Below are positions 10,401 through 22,011 of a stretch of 64,000 bases of DNA, piece after piece. The DNA is from Aphelidium insulamus. Its lineage: Eukaryota; Aphelidiomycota; Aphelidea; Aphelidiaceae. Under the pieces are notes generated by a model. That model was not told where the DNA came from. It saw only the letters and a program-made list of their open reading frames with translations, and ran no database searches. Within the stretch, counting starts at the first letter, position 1, and every line of letters begins with the position of its first letter. The position numbers and the translations under genes are program-made. The stretch spans positions 956,339-1,020,338 of the forward strand of contig JAZDSV010000001.1 in NCBI GenBank assembly GCA_036784855.1. Reading direction: 5' to 3'.

Positions 10401-11329
10401 AGGCCGCCTGCTGGCCGGTGTTGGCAGCACCATACGCATCTATGACCTTGGCCGGAAAAAGATGTTGCGCAAGTGCGAGAACAAGGTACTGATTTACAGT
10501 CGACGCAACAAATTAAAACAACTAACACATTTGCAGCACCTGCCGCACACCATTGTCGGACTGCAGGCACAGGGCGACCGCATTGTGATATCAGACACGC
10601 AGGAGTCGGTGTGCTTTGCGCGATACCTGTTCCAAGAGAACAAGATCATGATCTTCGCGGATGACACCCGGCCACGCTGGACCACGAAGGCCGTAATGCT
10701 CGACTTCAACACGGTCGTGGTCGGCGACAAGTTTGGCAGTGTGTGCGTGCTGCGGTTGCCCAAGATGGTGGCCGATGAACTAGAGGACGATGTGACTGGC
10801 AATCGCCTCCTATATGAGCGACCTTATCTCCAGGGCGCACCACATAAGGTATTCGTGATATAAAAAAAAAATATGATACATAACCAAATGCAGCTGGAAA
10901 CACTGTCCGAGTTCTATGTGGGCGACATGATAACATCGCTGCACAAGGCGGTGATGGTGGCGGGTGGAAGGGACGTGGTGGTGTACACAACGCTTATGGG
11001 CTCCGTCGGAGTGCTGGTGCCATTCATTAGCCGTGAAAATGTGGAACTTTTCAAGAGCATGGAGCTGCACATGCGCACGGAAGCGCCGCCACTCTGCGGC
11101 CGAGAGCACCTGTTCTACCGCTCCTTCTACTCCCCCGTCAAGGTAAGCTCCTGTGTTTGTGACTACTATATTCCTATAACTAACCGCATAGAACGTGGTG
11201 GACGGCGCGCTGGTGGAGCAGTATGCACTCTTGGACGCCGACAAGAAGCGCAACATTGCCGACGAACTGGACCGCAGCTCCAGCGAGCTCTCACGGCAGA
11301 TTGAACTGATGCGCACCCGCGTCATTTAA
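7489..11329 (+). CDS. Splicing factor 3B subunit 3 (SF3B3/SAP130/Rse1)
   Basis: Large WD40-type beta-propeller scaffold of the SF3b complex in U2 snRNP, needed for branch-site recognition. Exons 7489-9411, 9460-10485, 10537-10848, 10894-11142 and 11192-11329 give 1215 aa, almost the human length. Diagnostic stretches are GNFSGRKQQELI and SDSGRIVILEWD near the N-terminus, NPNAVWTVKARR and KRVNEWRAP in the middle, and PPLCGREHLF and ELDRSSSELSRQ at the C-terminus. The DDB1/CPSF160/SF3B3 superfamily was considered; the N-terminal match and length decide for SF3B3. Introns 1 (48 nt) and 2 (51 nt) are multiples of three without stops, so retained forms would still be translatable; introns 3 (45 nt) and 4 (49 nt) would break the frame. 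Confidence 0.95.
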
Positions 11330-11399
11330 GAGCATTTAAAGCAACAATATTGCCATGATTTATACTTTCTAGTACACTGTATATGTATCTGTCTGCTCT

Positions 11400-12291
11400 T
11401 CATGGCAAGCTCTCCAACTGGTAAATGGACGTGCCTTGTACAGTGTCAGTGTATAGGGTGTATACACATTGTACAATACAGCATTTAACAGAAGACACAT
11501 CGCAACGGAACTTACTTCTCGCCAGCAAGTTTCCCTTTGAATCTGTGCCGGCCCACAAGACAAACACCTGACAGACAAATGTATAAGTGATTGTATAGAC
11601 TGCACTATATAATCACTCACCTTGATGTCGGTGCACTGAACGTTGCGGTCCGTGCAGGCATACGCATACCGATCGTCCAGACAGGTATAGGTGCTCAGCG
11701 GACACGAAGTGGTCTCCCAGTCCACGGACTTGAACACACCTGCATACCAGAGTTGTAAAAATCAAATCTTACAGAGATCTACACGTAAGTACCCTGGTTC
11801 ATGGTGACCACCACACTGCGGTACGGAACCACCTTGGGCACACCCGACTCGACCACGTACCACGCCTTGGCCTGTGGTGTCACGCCCACTGTGCGCACGC
11901 CCTGCGCGTTACTGAACCCAAATGACACTGTTATATTCGGCTTGGCCTCGATGATTGCCGATGCTGTCGGCGTTGTTAATATTCGCGATGATGAACAGGC
12001 ACATGTAGTACCGTTCTTGACCAGAGCCGTGGTTAGTTGGTTGACGCGGGGAAAGAACTGTGCGGTCACGATTTGCGACACGCCGGCCGCGTCAAAGTAC
12101 TCGGCAGTCAGGTACATCACTGTTGTCTCGTCCTCCTGATACAATTTGGTGCTGAGCAGCGAGTTTGCCTTGGCGGTGCAGGCGCTCAGGTTGCCCACGG
12201 GACTGGCCTGGCCGCAGTACTCGGCCCGCACGGCGCCGTACACAGATATCAACGCAAGTGCCAGGCGGAGAAGTCCCAGCGATGCTTTCAT
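11400..12291 (-). CDS. Secreted protein of unknown function
   Basis: Begins with a clear signal peptide (MKASLGLLRLALALISVYGA, cleavage near residue 23) followed by a domain of about 150 residues rich in Thr/Val with Cys pairs, suggesting a disulfide-stabilised beta fold. Exons 11793-12291, 11621-11739 and 11400-11567 join in frame (introns of 53 nt each). A Met 33 nt further upstream (12324) is in frame but would bury the signal peptide. Another donor-like GTAAGT lies in the last exon, so the 3' end is less certain. I do not recognise the family. Its 3' end is 70 bp from that of convergent SF3B3. Confidence 0.6.
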
Positions 12292-13334
12292 TTGCAATTG
12301 TTGGCAGCAATTCAGAGTGGGCACATGTTTGTTGCAGCGAATCTCTGTCTGACTGTCTATTGACTATTCTATCAACTAGTTCTATCTATATACTTTCCTC
12401 CGAAACAGCTCCAGTGGTCTCAGTGATTATAACTTTGACTCGCAGACCCCCGCCTGCTGCAACTGAGGTTTAGCTGCGCGAGTTATTTTGCATAATCGAT
12501 GTATGACCGGTCAATGCCACGCGGTGACCTTATCACTTGCCAAACATTTTTCTGTCCCACTGAAAACACCGAAATGTCAGTTGGCCATGGAATGCCGAAC
12601 TCGCCGTAATCTCTGCCCGGGGCGGATGGATAGTGCTGCAGCGCCACTGCGGTGTCACCATTCATAGCTGTGACAGTGCATTGGGTAGCTGGCCATGGCT
12701 GCATACGGCTTCACGCACATCATCAACCAGCCCTCGTCTGGCTGTTAGCAGGCTTATCCATGCTGCTGTACAACTACACTGACTGTTGCTGCTGTGTAGT
12801 GAACCAGTTCTGCCCTCCGCGTGTGGTGTGTGAATAATGCTACGCTTTGATGCTGCGGGCCGCCTAGATTCGGTCTGCGCGTGGTGAGGTATGGTAGTGG
12901 TGAGTACTATCATGGGTGCCAATAGTAACCCGCTTGGCATCGTGACGGTACTCTGGCAAAGTATATATACATTGGGATTGCCGCAGTACTTATGTGGAAT
13001 GGACCCTGGTGCACCTACCACTGCAACAAGCTGGCGCTGCCAGCTCAGTTACTACAACAGCTACCCAGGTATCTATGTCCGGTCTATCCGCCGTCGCCTG
13101 CAGTCAGCGCGACGTCGACGCTGGCGCAGCCGCGCTGGGACACCATCAGAACTGATGGGTGCACTCAAAGTTAAGGGGCCGTTACCATGGATATTACCCT
13201 GATTTGTCATCAAGAGCTGATGGACTCATTTTATTTGAAACCCCTATTTTATGCCAACGCATAACCTTTAATCGGCGCAATAGCACGTCTAGAATTAGCA
13301 TAGCACATTTAGAATTCTAACTCTTGCTCGCGCC
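12292..13334. other. About 1 kb without a confident gene
   Basis: A minus-strand frame at 12483-12704 has protein-like composition (e.g. PWPTDISVFSVGQKNVWQVI) and is preceded by a possible acceptor (TATGCAG), but no credible upstream exon with a start was found. A plus-strand frame at 12891-13202 looks non-coding. Direct coding evidence is weak, so this is left as unassigned, possibly including one exon of a small gene. Confidence 0.35.
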
Positions 13335-14201
13335 ATGATTACGCCAGCCAAATTCTTTGCCTCGCTGCTCGTTGTTGCACTGCTGTGGAAAGGCACCGTA
13401 CAAAATAATGTGCAATCTAAAGATGTGCTAATTGAGCATGACAGCTCTTCATCTAATTTGATTGACGGAAAAAAGGAAAAGGTCCGACCACGTTGGATTG
13501 TCCCAATATTTCTAGGCGATAATTATGTCTGTACCGGCACGCTGTACAAACGAAATCGTCTCATAACAACTGGAAGTATGCTCTTTGATCCTGCGCTTTA
13601 ATCCATGTTAATACATATCCACGCAGCATGCTCGACAAAGACTGACAAGAAGGACTGGCATAAGTTGAGAGTATTGGTCAGCTCATTAAGCAGCATTTTC
13701 AAAAATGATACTGTTCTTAGAGTAACCGATATGTTTGTTCATGAAAAGCATAGTTCCAAACGATTCGATTATGATGTTGCGGTATGGGAACTGACAGGCG
13801 GAGAACACCTGAAAGATGAAGATCTTGTACTGCTGGCTGATCAAAAGACCAAGTTGACAAAGAAGGCAAAGGTTCTGGGATGGGGCTTGGTCAAACCCAA
13901 GGTTTATTATCTGAGCATTCATCTCAGATCGTTGATGGTTTACCACAGAGACACCTCAGTGTGCACATACGTCTTTGGGAAATCATACGTTGCAGCTAAT
14001 ACGCTTTGCTATGGAGGCTACAGCGGGAAAAACATTTGCAACGGCGACATGGGCGACCCACTGGTACAGCCTTCCAAGGAAAAAAAGGGACGGTTCGTCA
14101 TGGTGGGAATTGGAAACACCGGTGCCGATCCTTGTGGCCAAAAGTATCCATCAACATATGCAAACGTTGCATTTTACCGCAGCTGGATCGATAAACATTA
14201 G
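13335..14201 (+). CDS. Secreted serine protease homologue (S1 fold) with lost catalytic His and Ser
   Basis: 271-aa secreted trypsin-fold protein. Exons 13335-13575 and 13627-14201 with a 51-nt intron. A signal peptide (about residues 1-22) precedes a chymotrypsin-like domain. In active enzymes the first catalytic motif is AAHC; here the spliced product reads TGTC at that position, so His is Thr while the Cys is kept. The Asp motif is retained (FDYDVAVWEL). The Ser motif GDSGGP reads GDMGDP, so Ser is Met and the oxyanion Gly is Asp. Other scaffold features remain, such as GWG after residue 180 and the C-terminal SWI. It should be catalytically dead and act as a binding or decoy protein, as serine protease homologues do in several eukaryotes. 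No close active paralogue is in the window. Confidence 0.82.
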
Positions 14202-14567
14202 TCATCCTGAAAACCGGTTCATTATCGTTTGAGTATCGTCGAGAGTAGCTACAAATTAATTACACTAAAAATATTAAATAAAAGAAATTTTTTCATTGAA
14301 ATATATTTTTTGTGACGATTTAATCCTCGCTACAGTGGATTAATTGTCACTGTATGCTGATTATGATGTGTATGTGATTATCAAGTCAGTGAAGTCAAGA
14401 TGACAAGTTGCAAACGGCCCATGTCGGAAGCATAGTTAAATTTTTCAGGAACGTAAATCGCAATTTGCTTGTGACGACCAGATGAACAGTCGCATCAGTT
14501 GTTCAATAATAGATCATTTTCTAGAGTGATATCTGCAATAAATATCAATGATTCCTTTTCTCTCGCT
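14202..14567. other. Convergent 3' flanks, no gene seen
   Basis: AT-rich spacer between the protease homologue and eIF2B-epsilon. Polyadenylation-like AATAAA occurs near 14276. Nothing else recognised. Confidence 0.5.
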
Positions 14568-17393
14568 CTATTTCTGAGAGGATTCCGACGCAGAGCCATC
14601 TTCACTGCTGTCGTCTTCCTCCTCCTCGGACTGATTCATCCACTCGACAAACCGTCCGATCTATCGTGATCAGTATTTACACACGAATTTTAGCGCCAGA
14701 CTTACATTTATAGCGGCCTTGGACGTAAAATCATCCACAATCCACTTGGAGCGTCGCTCGTACCATAGCGATATAGTTTCCGGTGCAACCACATCGTTCT
14801 CGTAATAGTTCATAACAATCTCCAACGCCAGTTTACCGCTAGCTTCACATCTGCATGTTTCCTACAGACAAATATTACGCCCTGAATTAGACGAACATGC
14901 AGCCATGTTACACACCAGAGTAATGTTCAACAGGTCCATCTGGTCTTCGTCGGACTGTCCAGCATTGTCAATGAACCGTGCCAGCAGTTTCCCCCATTTG
15001 TTAAACACCTGTGTTATTCAGAATCCATGACCGCTAATACTAACATTGATAGCTACCTTCTTGACACTGGCCTTGGTGCCCAGGTCCATTTGCACAAAAC
15101 TGACTAGCACTCGCACCGAGGCCACCCGCAGATCATGGAACGTGATATTGCCCGCCATCTTCAGCCCGTTCATCTCCAGCACCGCGTCCTCAATATTGTG
15201 GTCCTGCGCCACACTGCGCCTGATGGTTTCTTCCGCCTCGGCCATGTAGCTGATCTTGGGAGGCGGCGCCGCGTTGATGTCGATAGTGCGGCCGGAGAAG
15301 CCGCTGCCGACGAACGAGCCGCCGCCACCACCACCACTCGGGGCATCACTGGCAGCATCATAATCGACATCGCTGTCCGAGTCGTCGTCGGCGCCGTCCG
15401 TCGACGAGGCGCACATGGACGACAAATCATCCTCCACGCCATCGTCCACGGCCACACGCACCCGGGCGTAGCCAATGTGGTTGACGTGGCGATTGCGCGG
15501 GTCCTCAAACTCTTCCGCTTCCTCATCCCACTCGTCGCACCACACATAGGCCACTCCCTCGGCGCCTACCAGCGCGGTGTTGGCAAGTTGCGGCGGCTGG
15601 TGCGGTCCAAAGTGAGTGTCGACCTCGGGCACGGTGCGTGTAAGTTTGGTGAATGGCGGCAGAGCAACATCTGGCCCGACCACCACCTGTAAATCAATCA
15701 GCAAGCAATCTGCATATGTACCCGTAAACATACCCCGAATGAGATCACACAGCCGCGGGTGATGCCGACATTGGGCTTGATGCAGCAGCCGTCGGCCAGA
15801 ATGGACCGCGAGACGGTGCAGCCGGCCTCCACCGTCACATTGTCCCAGATGTATGCATTGTCGATGATCACGTTGGGCCCGATGCGGCAATTGCGGCCAA
15901 TAGTCGAGTGTCGCACAATTGTGTTTTCGCCAATTTCGGTCCCCGTTCCAATGACGACATTCTCCTCCAGCACGCAGGACCTATACAATTGTATATCATT
16001 GCTTTCATATACATAATTTCCACCATTTCATTAAGTACCTTGCGAGAACGACGTGGTTCTCCTTGTAGATGTTGCCGCGTGAATACTGGTAGGTGTCGCC
16101 TTCGTGCACATTGCTGTCGGGCACCATTGGAAAGGTCCAGCGAGCAATGATGTCCTTGGCAATGGCATCATATGTCTGTGTGCTGCGCACGCGGGCTGCA
16201 TACTCGTCGCCAATGATGTGGACGTGAATGGATTTGCCCAGCAGGTCAGACTCTAGTATGCCGCGCACAAAATCGCTCCTAATGTCCTGGTAGTCGAAAT
16301 TCTCCGTAAACAGAGCCGGCACCTATACGTGAATTAGAGACATGTGCAAATATACACTCGCGCTTGGTTGATGTACAAACAGACCTCCACGGAACAAATG
16401 TCAATCTGGCAGTCGAGAAGATCGTGGTGCAGCTGCAGCACCGGGCGCCGCTTAAACTTGGCAGCGTCAAGGTGCAAGTAGCGCTTGGCGGGGTATTCGG
16501 GAACAAGTTCATAGTGGACACAAGCCGCGTCACGCGGATCCAGCGCTAGCAGCGATGCTTCCCCCACGGCTCTACAAAAGTAAGATGGCGGAGTGAAAGA
16601 AACTCCAACTTACCGTGTGCGGTGATAAACGGACGCCCGCTTCATTACCATGGTCATTATGGAATCCTTGTTCTCCAACTTGCGATTCCTACAATATGAT
16701 AATGATGTACAGTATGCAGCGATGCCTTTCATAGAGCTTTATGCAGCAGCATTGAGAGTAAACAGTAAATACGCTACACTCTAGGAACACTACAAGCTGC
16801 TATACAACTATCCACCACACATAAAACATATTAAATGCCCTTACCTGTGCTCCTCAAGGACACGGTCCAACTTCATGTTGGCCACACAGGACCCAGACAC
16901 AAGTATGAAATCCGTGTGAATCAAACTCTTGGCATCCAGCTCGCGCAGCACATCGCCCACACCCAACGCACTGGGCGCCAGAATGATCTGGATGCGCAGC
17001 TGCGACGGGCGCGGTTTGGACCACTTTGACGTGGCGAGGTAGGCGCGGATCTGGTCGGCGTGCGACTTGCAAAACACAAAGATCTCCTGGACGCCGGCCA
17101 CCGCCAGAAACTCCAGCGTATACTCGATCATCGGAATGTTGGCCAGCGGCAGGAGACACTGAACTGCATTAGTGGCTGGACGCGTGGGGCAATGCAGAGG
17201 AGATTGATTATTTGTGTACCCGCGGGCGTTCCAGCGTGAGCGGCCGGAATCGCAGCTCCGCGGCATCGGCGACCACCACGGCCTGCAGCGGATGCTCGGC
17301 CTTTGAGTTGTCGGCGTGGTGGTTGTCCTTGGCCTTGCCGCCTTCCGACGCGGATTTCTGGTTGCGCCCAGACGCGGATTTTGGCGGGGCCAT
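14568..17393 (-). CDS. Translation initiation factor eIF2B subunit epsilon
   Basis: Catalytic subunit of the eIF2 guanine-nucleotide exchange factor in the cytosol. Ten exons: 17220-17393, 16845-17158, 16614-16688, 16385-16571, 16039-16322, 15734-15980, 15057-15686, 14916-15008, 14706-14861 and 14568-14660. The N-terminal nucleotidyltransferase-like domain shows LLPLANIPMIEYTLEF; left-handed hexapeptide repeats follow (IGENTIVRHSTIGRNCRIG); a long acidic linker leads to the C-terminal W2 HEAT domain with YERRSKWIVDDF and an acidic tail EEEEDDSSED. The start MAPPKSAS is chosen because the frame upstream lacks similarity. Introns are 42-62 nt except 16689-16844 (156 nt). Confidence 0.95.
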
Positions 17394-17563
17394 TTGTATG
17401 CTGTGATTGAGCACAGCAGCGACACAAGAATTTACGCGCAGCAATTATTCACGAAATGATGGGGGTGTTTATTGCGGGGAATAGCAGAGGCCCCGTCGGA
17501 ACCTGCGCCACTATTGTCACCTGTATCCGGATCCGTATAGACTGGCGCATCAGGCGCATAGGT

Positions 17564-17933
17564 TTAGGGCGCCGTAGGATCATATTGATCATGCGTGAGG
17601 CACCAGCGCATATATGGTTGACAGTATCCCGTCAGACACTGTGTATCCCTTGTGCATGTCCCATATTGCGGACCTTCGCCCAATAAATCCGCACACTTTC
17701 CTCCATCACTCACATCAGACCTTCTTTGCACTGGCGGTCTGTCTGGCACTTTTGACTTTGTCCTGCCTCCCGGCACAATAGTTCTTGTAACAAAACTTCA
17801 GCTTGCCGCATATGTCATCGCTTTCGCACTTTACCACTCTGTAGTGTCGTTTGAGGCGGCATTCAGCAGGCAACGGCGCCATGCTAAACAGGGCCACAAA
17901 AGAAATTACCAGAACGTCACCAATACGCGTCAT
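17564..17933 (-). CDS. Small secreted Cys-rich protein, two apparent single-base deletions
   Basis: Starts with a signal peptide (MTRIGDVLVISFVALFSMAP, cleavage about residue 25). Three successive blocks share the spacing Cys-x4-Cys-x4/5-Cys: one from CESDDIC in the start frame, one from CQTDRQC in a second frame, and one from CTRDTQC in a third frame ending DPTAP. No GT-AG intron explains the changes. Two one-base losses, near 17760 in the run GTCAAAAGTG and near 17725 in GATGTGAGTG, would do so, and the span is two bases short of a multiple of three. Either a decaying gene or base-call errors. The fold resembles small disulfide domains such as colipase/dickkopf-like; role unknown. Confidence 0.5.
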
Positions 17934-18460
17934 ATCAACACTACAATCGATTACAATTTTTGAGCGGCTTTTACCTGATTACACAGGTCATGTTACCGTT
18001 TCGCCGGTTTCGGTGTAACGTCGTATTCGTTTTCATTTCACTGGTGAAGCTGTGCCACGGTGCCCACACTTAAATTTAAATGTCCTATGTAAATCGACAA
18101 GCTAGATACCGAAGTATTTCAGTATGCTAGATGATGCTAGATGAATTGCTAGATACTGCGCAATTTTTAGTATTGACTTGCTAACGAATCCAACTGTGTA
18201 CTAACTAGACAAACTATATCGCTCCTTGATTTAATTCAAGGAAGTCTCAAGCAAAGCTAGAGCAGCGTTATACAGATAGCTTATATGCAAACATTGGTGT
18301 GGCATCCATAGTGCGTTCCATCAGCATGTGACTCGCTTCCAACGATCGATTGAAGCCTGCATTCCACGTGCAAGGTCAACGATGATTGGGGGAATAGGAT
18401 CACTATGCATCTAAACGCGCAGAAGTGCGCGCAACGTTCTCGTTCAGCATCTACACGACA
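17934..18460. other. Divergent upstream region, no gene seen
   Basis: Lies between the Cys-rich gene and the ABC1-like gene. Contains GCTAGAT repeated at 18098-18155 (about five partial copies). No other structure recognised. Confidence 0.5.
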
Positions 18461-20901
18461 ATGACCGGTATGCTTTTTCTCTTCGTAACAGTGCTCGCGG
18501 CGGTCACTGTCGGCTTTTCTCATGCTCAATCTTCGTTTCTGTCGGTATGTATGATGGCGTAATTTGATGTGATATTGCTAATCTGGAAACAGACGAAGAT
18601 TACGCCAGAGTATGCCGTTGAATTCCGTAAATTTCTAGGCGACTTGATAATTTTGTCCACCAAGACAACTATCGCGCCATCTACCTTAAATCTTAATGGA
18701 GAGATGCAGGAGAATCTAGTGTTTGGCGATTCTAAAGCCGTTCAAGATCGATTTTGGAGCTTTGCACTACGTCATCCAGCAGTAAGCTAATTGGTAGTAT
18801 AACTGATCGTCTGCTAATGCAATTGCAAGCACTTCGCGGCCATGATTCATCCAGGACACCGCGCTGAATTGTGGAAAAAAACTGGCTTACACACATGGAT
18901 CGATGAGTTTTGGACAAGCGACGGCCACATGGCCCTCATTGAAAACATTATCAATCGCGTTTGGGGATCCATGATCGGCCCTACACGCAGCTACTCCGTT
19001 CTTGACAGTATGGACTCGGTGTTCATATTCATGCACCAGTGTGTGCAACATGCGCGCACGCATCAAGTGCTCAACTATCCGATTGGGGCAGCCATATCAG
19101 CATCGATTAAATATGCCTTGAACGAATTCAACCTGAACAGTGTGGTAGACGCGCAAGAAATCATGTTCAACTCAAATAGCGGGATCACTGACGGTCTGCT
19201 ACCCGAGTCAGTCACTAATTTACTGCAACAGGTGATGAGCGACTATTTCTCGCAAGTCAACATGCATTTGAAAGGTAGCATGGTGGGAAACGTGGTTGCT
19301 CTCAGTCCGAAAAAAGCTGCCAACCCCGAGGAGCTATTTAAAGGAATGATGATGGGTGCAGGGTAAGCCATTTGACTGGCGTAGCGTATTACTATACTTC
19401 AATGATTCTAGGCCAATTATGCAAAAGTTAATGCAATCACTTGGTGACGAGCTGGAAAATCCATTTCTGGTGGAGCTTTTGAGTGACCTCAAAGCAAATA
19501 TTCCACCGATGGGTCAAGATGATTTTACACGGGTGTTGAACGAAGCGATGAATTTTGAAAATCGTGGCTGGTCTAAGGGACGCCGATTTAAAATGTCGTA
19601 TGCGTTCTGGAGCGGCACTCCCAAAGTAGAAGAAATTTCGGCAGAGGAATACAAGCTAATTGGCACAATTGGACAACCGAATGCGGCCAGTATTGCAGAT
19701 GGATGCAAGGCAATGTTGGAGTCCACTGATGGCCGTACATCCAGCGTTTACTTGAAAGTTCGTCGACTTTTTATTGAACAGAGCATGCAGTCGGAGATTG
19801 CCGTACTGCGCAAGATCGGGGCCCATGATGAGATGTCCAGCCTGATGGGTGTTATCGAGGGTTTGATTAGTAGCTTCGAATCGGAGCTTGACTGGCGTCA
19901 TGAATTTGCAAATCAAATGCATGCCCATTCCATATTCGATACAAGTTATAAATGGCGGCGTGAAGAGAGAAACCGGCAGATATTAGAGGTGCCCCAGCCA
20001 ATTGGATTATTTCTCGGTACACATTCAACCGCAGTGATGGCAATGCCGATTGCTACTGGCGTAACTCTGAGCAAAGCGCTTACTACTCCCGGAGAGTATA
20101 TCACAACGAAGAATGTGTGCGCTCTGAGCAATCTTTTTACTTCGTTCATGGAGCGTTGGTATGTCGCCGCTATTGTTGATGGTAAGCACTATAATTTTTC
20201 TATCTTTGGCTTGATTGCTCAATGTCCTTGCAGGTCGCCAGGTGCACGGTGACCCGCATTCCGGGAACTTGATGTTCAAATATATTGAGAAGACAAATGA
20301 CGTGGTGCTTACAATCTTGGATTATGGAAGCACGATTCGCATCTCAAGTGAAGTGCGCGCCGTGTTGTTTGAATACGTGTTTGCCATCATGCATCGTCGA
20401 CCAGAAATGATTTTACGGGTGGCGGGCTATCGCGTAACGGACGATTTGTGGGAAGAATTGCAATTGAAAATTGCCACCATATTTGACAAGGTCGCCATAA
20501 TTGAGCGCAAAATTGCGGAAGATGACGACTTTGCGGAAATTGATGGCGTCACCGGTACTCGACTAGACGATGTGGCCAACGTGAAGTATTGGCTGAAGGA
20601 AGATTATTGGAATCCGGTGAAGTCATTTTATCTCACAATGGACTCGGTGTTGGAGCTTCTGATGCTAACTCCGCAATCGACTATTCCCAAGGACCTTGTG
20701 GGATTCTCTCGAGCTGCAAGTCTAATGGGTAAGATCACGGAACAACTCAAGAACCTCCCCGAATTTCAAGAAGCGGGCTGCACCGCGCAAGAAAATCCGG
20801 CAGTGATCCTATTTCGCTCATTAGCGGCACATTCCATCTTCAACACCAAGCTAATGTTGGACTTTGCGTGCACGTCTATTCGATGCCTTCGCCATTACTA
20901 A
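18461..20901 (+). CDS. ABC1/UbiB-like atypical kinase with signal peptide
   Basis: 747-aa protein of the ABC1 (AarF/ADCK/UbiB) kinase-like superfamily. Exons 18461-18544, 18593-18781, 18830-19362, 19412-20181 and 20234-20901. The kinase-like part begins near residue 360: LIGTIGQPNAASIADG corresponds to the Ala/Gly-rich loop, VYLKV holds the candidate Lys, HGDPHSGNLMF is the catalytic-loop equivalent with Asp and Asn, and ILDYGST the metal-binding LDFG equivalent (Phe to Tyr). The family usually resides in mitochondria or plastids and supports ubiquinone synthesis. Here residues 1-23 form a classic secretory signal peptide rather than an Arg-rich presequence, pointing to the endomembrane system. 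The first 340 residues are not a domain I recognise. Confidence 0.8.
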
Positions 20902-20953
20902 ACCTACATACAACTCAAAAATATAACTCCACTCCCAGTAACAATATTATCAA

Positions 20954-21878
20954 TTAATTCTCTGCGCAGATTTTTTGTTTATAGGCCGGCGCGGCATCAT
21001 CATTCTGCGACCGCTTCTTGTTCTTTTTTAGCTTCTTCCCGGCGCTAAAGTTCTTCTTATGCGCTTTCTTTCCTCTAGTTTCTAATACATCGTCTCCTTT
21101 CCGTTTTCTCCGCTTCTTTGTCATCTGATCTGCATCAACGGCCAGCTCCAGCGGAGATATAGATCCAAGTTGCACTTTGTTATCGCTGGCAGTGATCGCA
21201 TCAGATAACGATAATTTGTGATCGGCAAGCGCCTCCCTGCGCAACTTGCCATTCATGCCACCCGCCCTGGCAGACTTGTGCCCGGTTCTACCACCGCACT
21301 TGGCCAGCAATTCGGCGTCAGTCAGGCGCGTGACAAACTGCGACTCGTCATCATCCACCGGCTTGTCGCCCGCTTTGACAAATGACGCGAGCGGTGAGCT
21401 CTTTCCCGCCACATTAGTTGCAGTAGCTGTTGATGTTGTTGTCTACACACACTACATAAGCACATTGATGTAAATCAACATACGCGACATACAGTATTGC
21501 TGGTGCTGCAAGTAACTGCGTTAGCGCCAACATCCTCCACGGCAATGGTGCTGGCAGTGCGATTGTACAGCCGATCCCACCACTGATCGCCAAACTGATG
21601 CACACTCGCGTCACCCACCTGCCCAGGTATGTATGAGACCAGGGGTGTCCAGCGCATGTGTGTGCATACGTATGCACTAATATAGATCACACGACACGCA
21701 CGCCCTTGTTGTCAGTCTTGGTGGCCACCGTGATGGCCTTTGTGATGCCGTCCCCGCGCAGCCCCAGCCCCTCTCCCCTGCCACACAGATTATTCACAAT
21801 ATATATAGATAAATATGGGAGAACACCGCAGTACTCTTTCCAGCCAAATTTTTCCAGCTGGCGGCGCGCAAATGACAT
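20954..21878 (-). CDS. G-patch domain protein 4 (GPATCH4-like)
   Basis: 246-aa nucleolar RNA-biology protein. Exons 21835-21878, 21696-21777, 21493-21618 and 20954-21442. The N-terminal G-patch reads EKFGWKEGEGLGLRGDGI after splicing. It is followed by QFGDQWWDRLYNRTAS and by DAELLAKCGGRTGHKSARAG, both characteristic of GPATCH4 and not of PINX1. The C-terminus is Lys-rich (KKLKKNKKRS), a nucleolar-type signal. GPATCH4 relatives activate DEAH helicases in rRNA modification and processing. The stop is 52 bp from the convergent ABC1-like gene. Confidence 0.88.
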
Positions 21879-22011
21879 TTTCGCGTTTTTGATTGTCAAA
21901 GCGTTGCCCTGTGTGCACATTCATCATTACGTTGCGCTATAAACGCGCTTAGACGGTGTATGTATATAATCATATATACATTTAATAGCAATTAAGTACA
22001 TATAATTATAT

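Noticed and set aside
7489-11329. DDB1 as identity of the large beta-propeller gene
   Set aside because: DDB1, CPSF160 and SF3B3 share the fold, but the N-terminal GNFSGRKQQE and SDSGRIVILEWD, the KRVNEW motif and 1215-aa length fit SF3B3.
12483-12704. Small minus-strand protein
   Set aside because: Protein-like composition, but no start exon, signal or family support; kept only as a remark in the intergenic entry.
20954-21878. PINX1 as identity of the G-patch gene
   Set aside because: The sequences after the G-patch (DQWWDRLYNRTAS and GGRTGHKSARAG) match GPATCH4, not PINX1.
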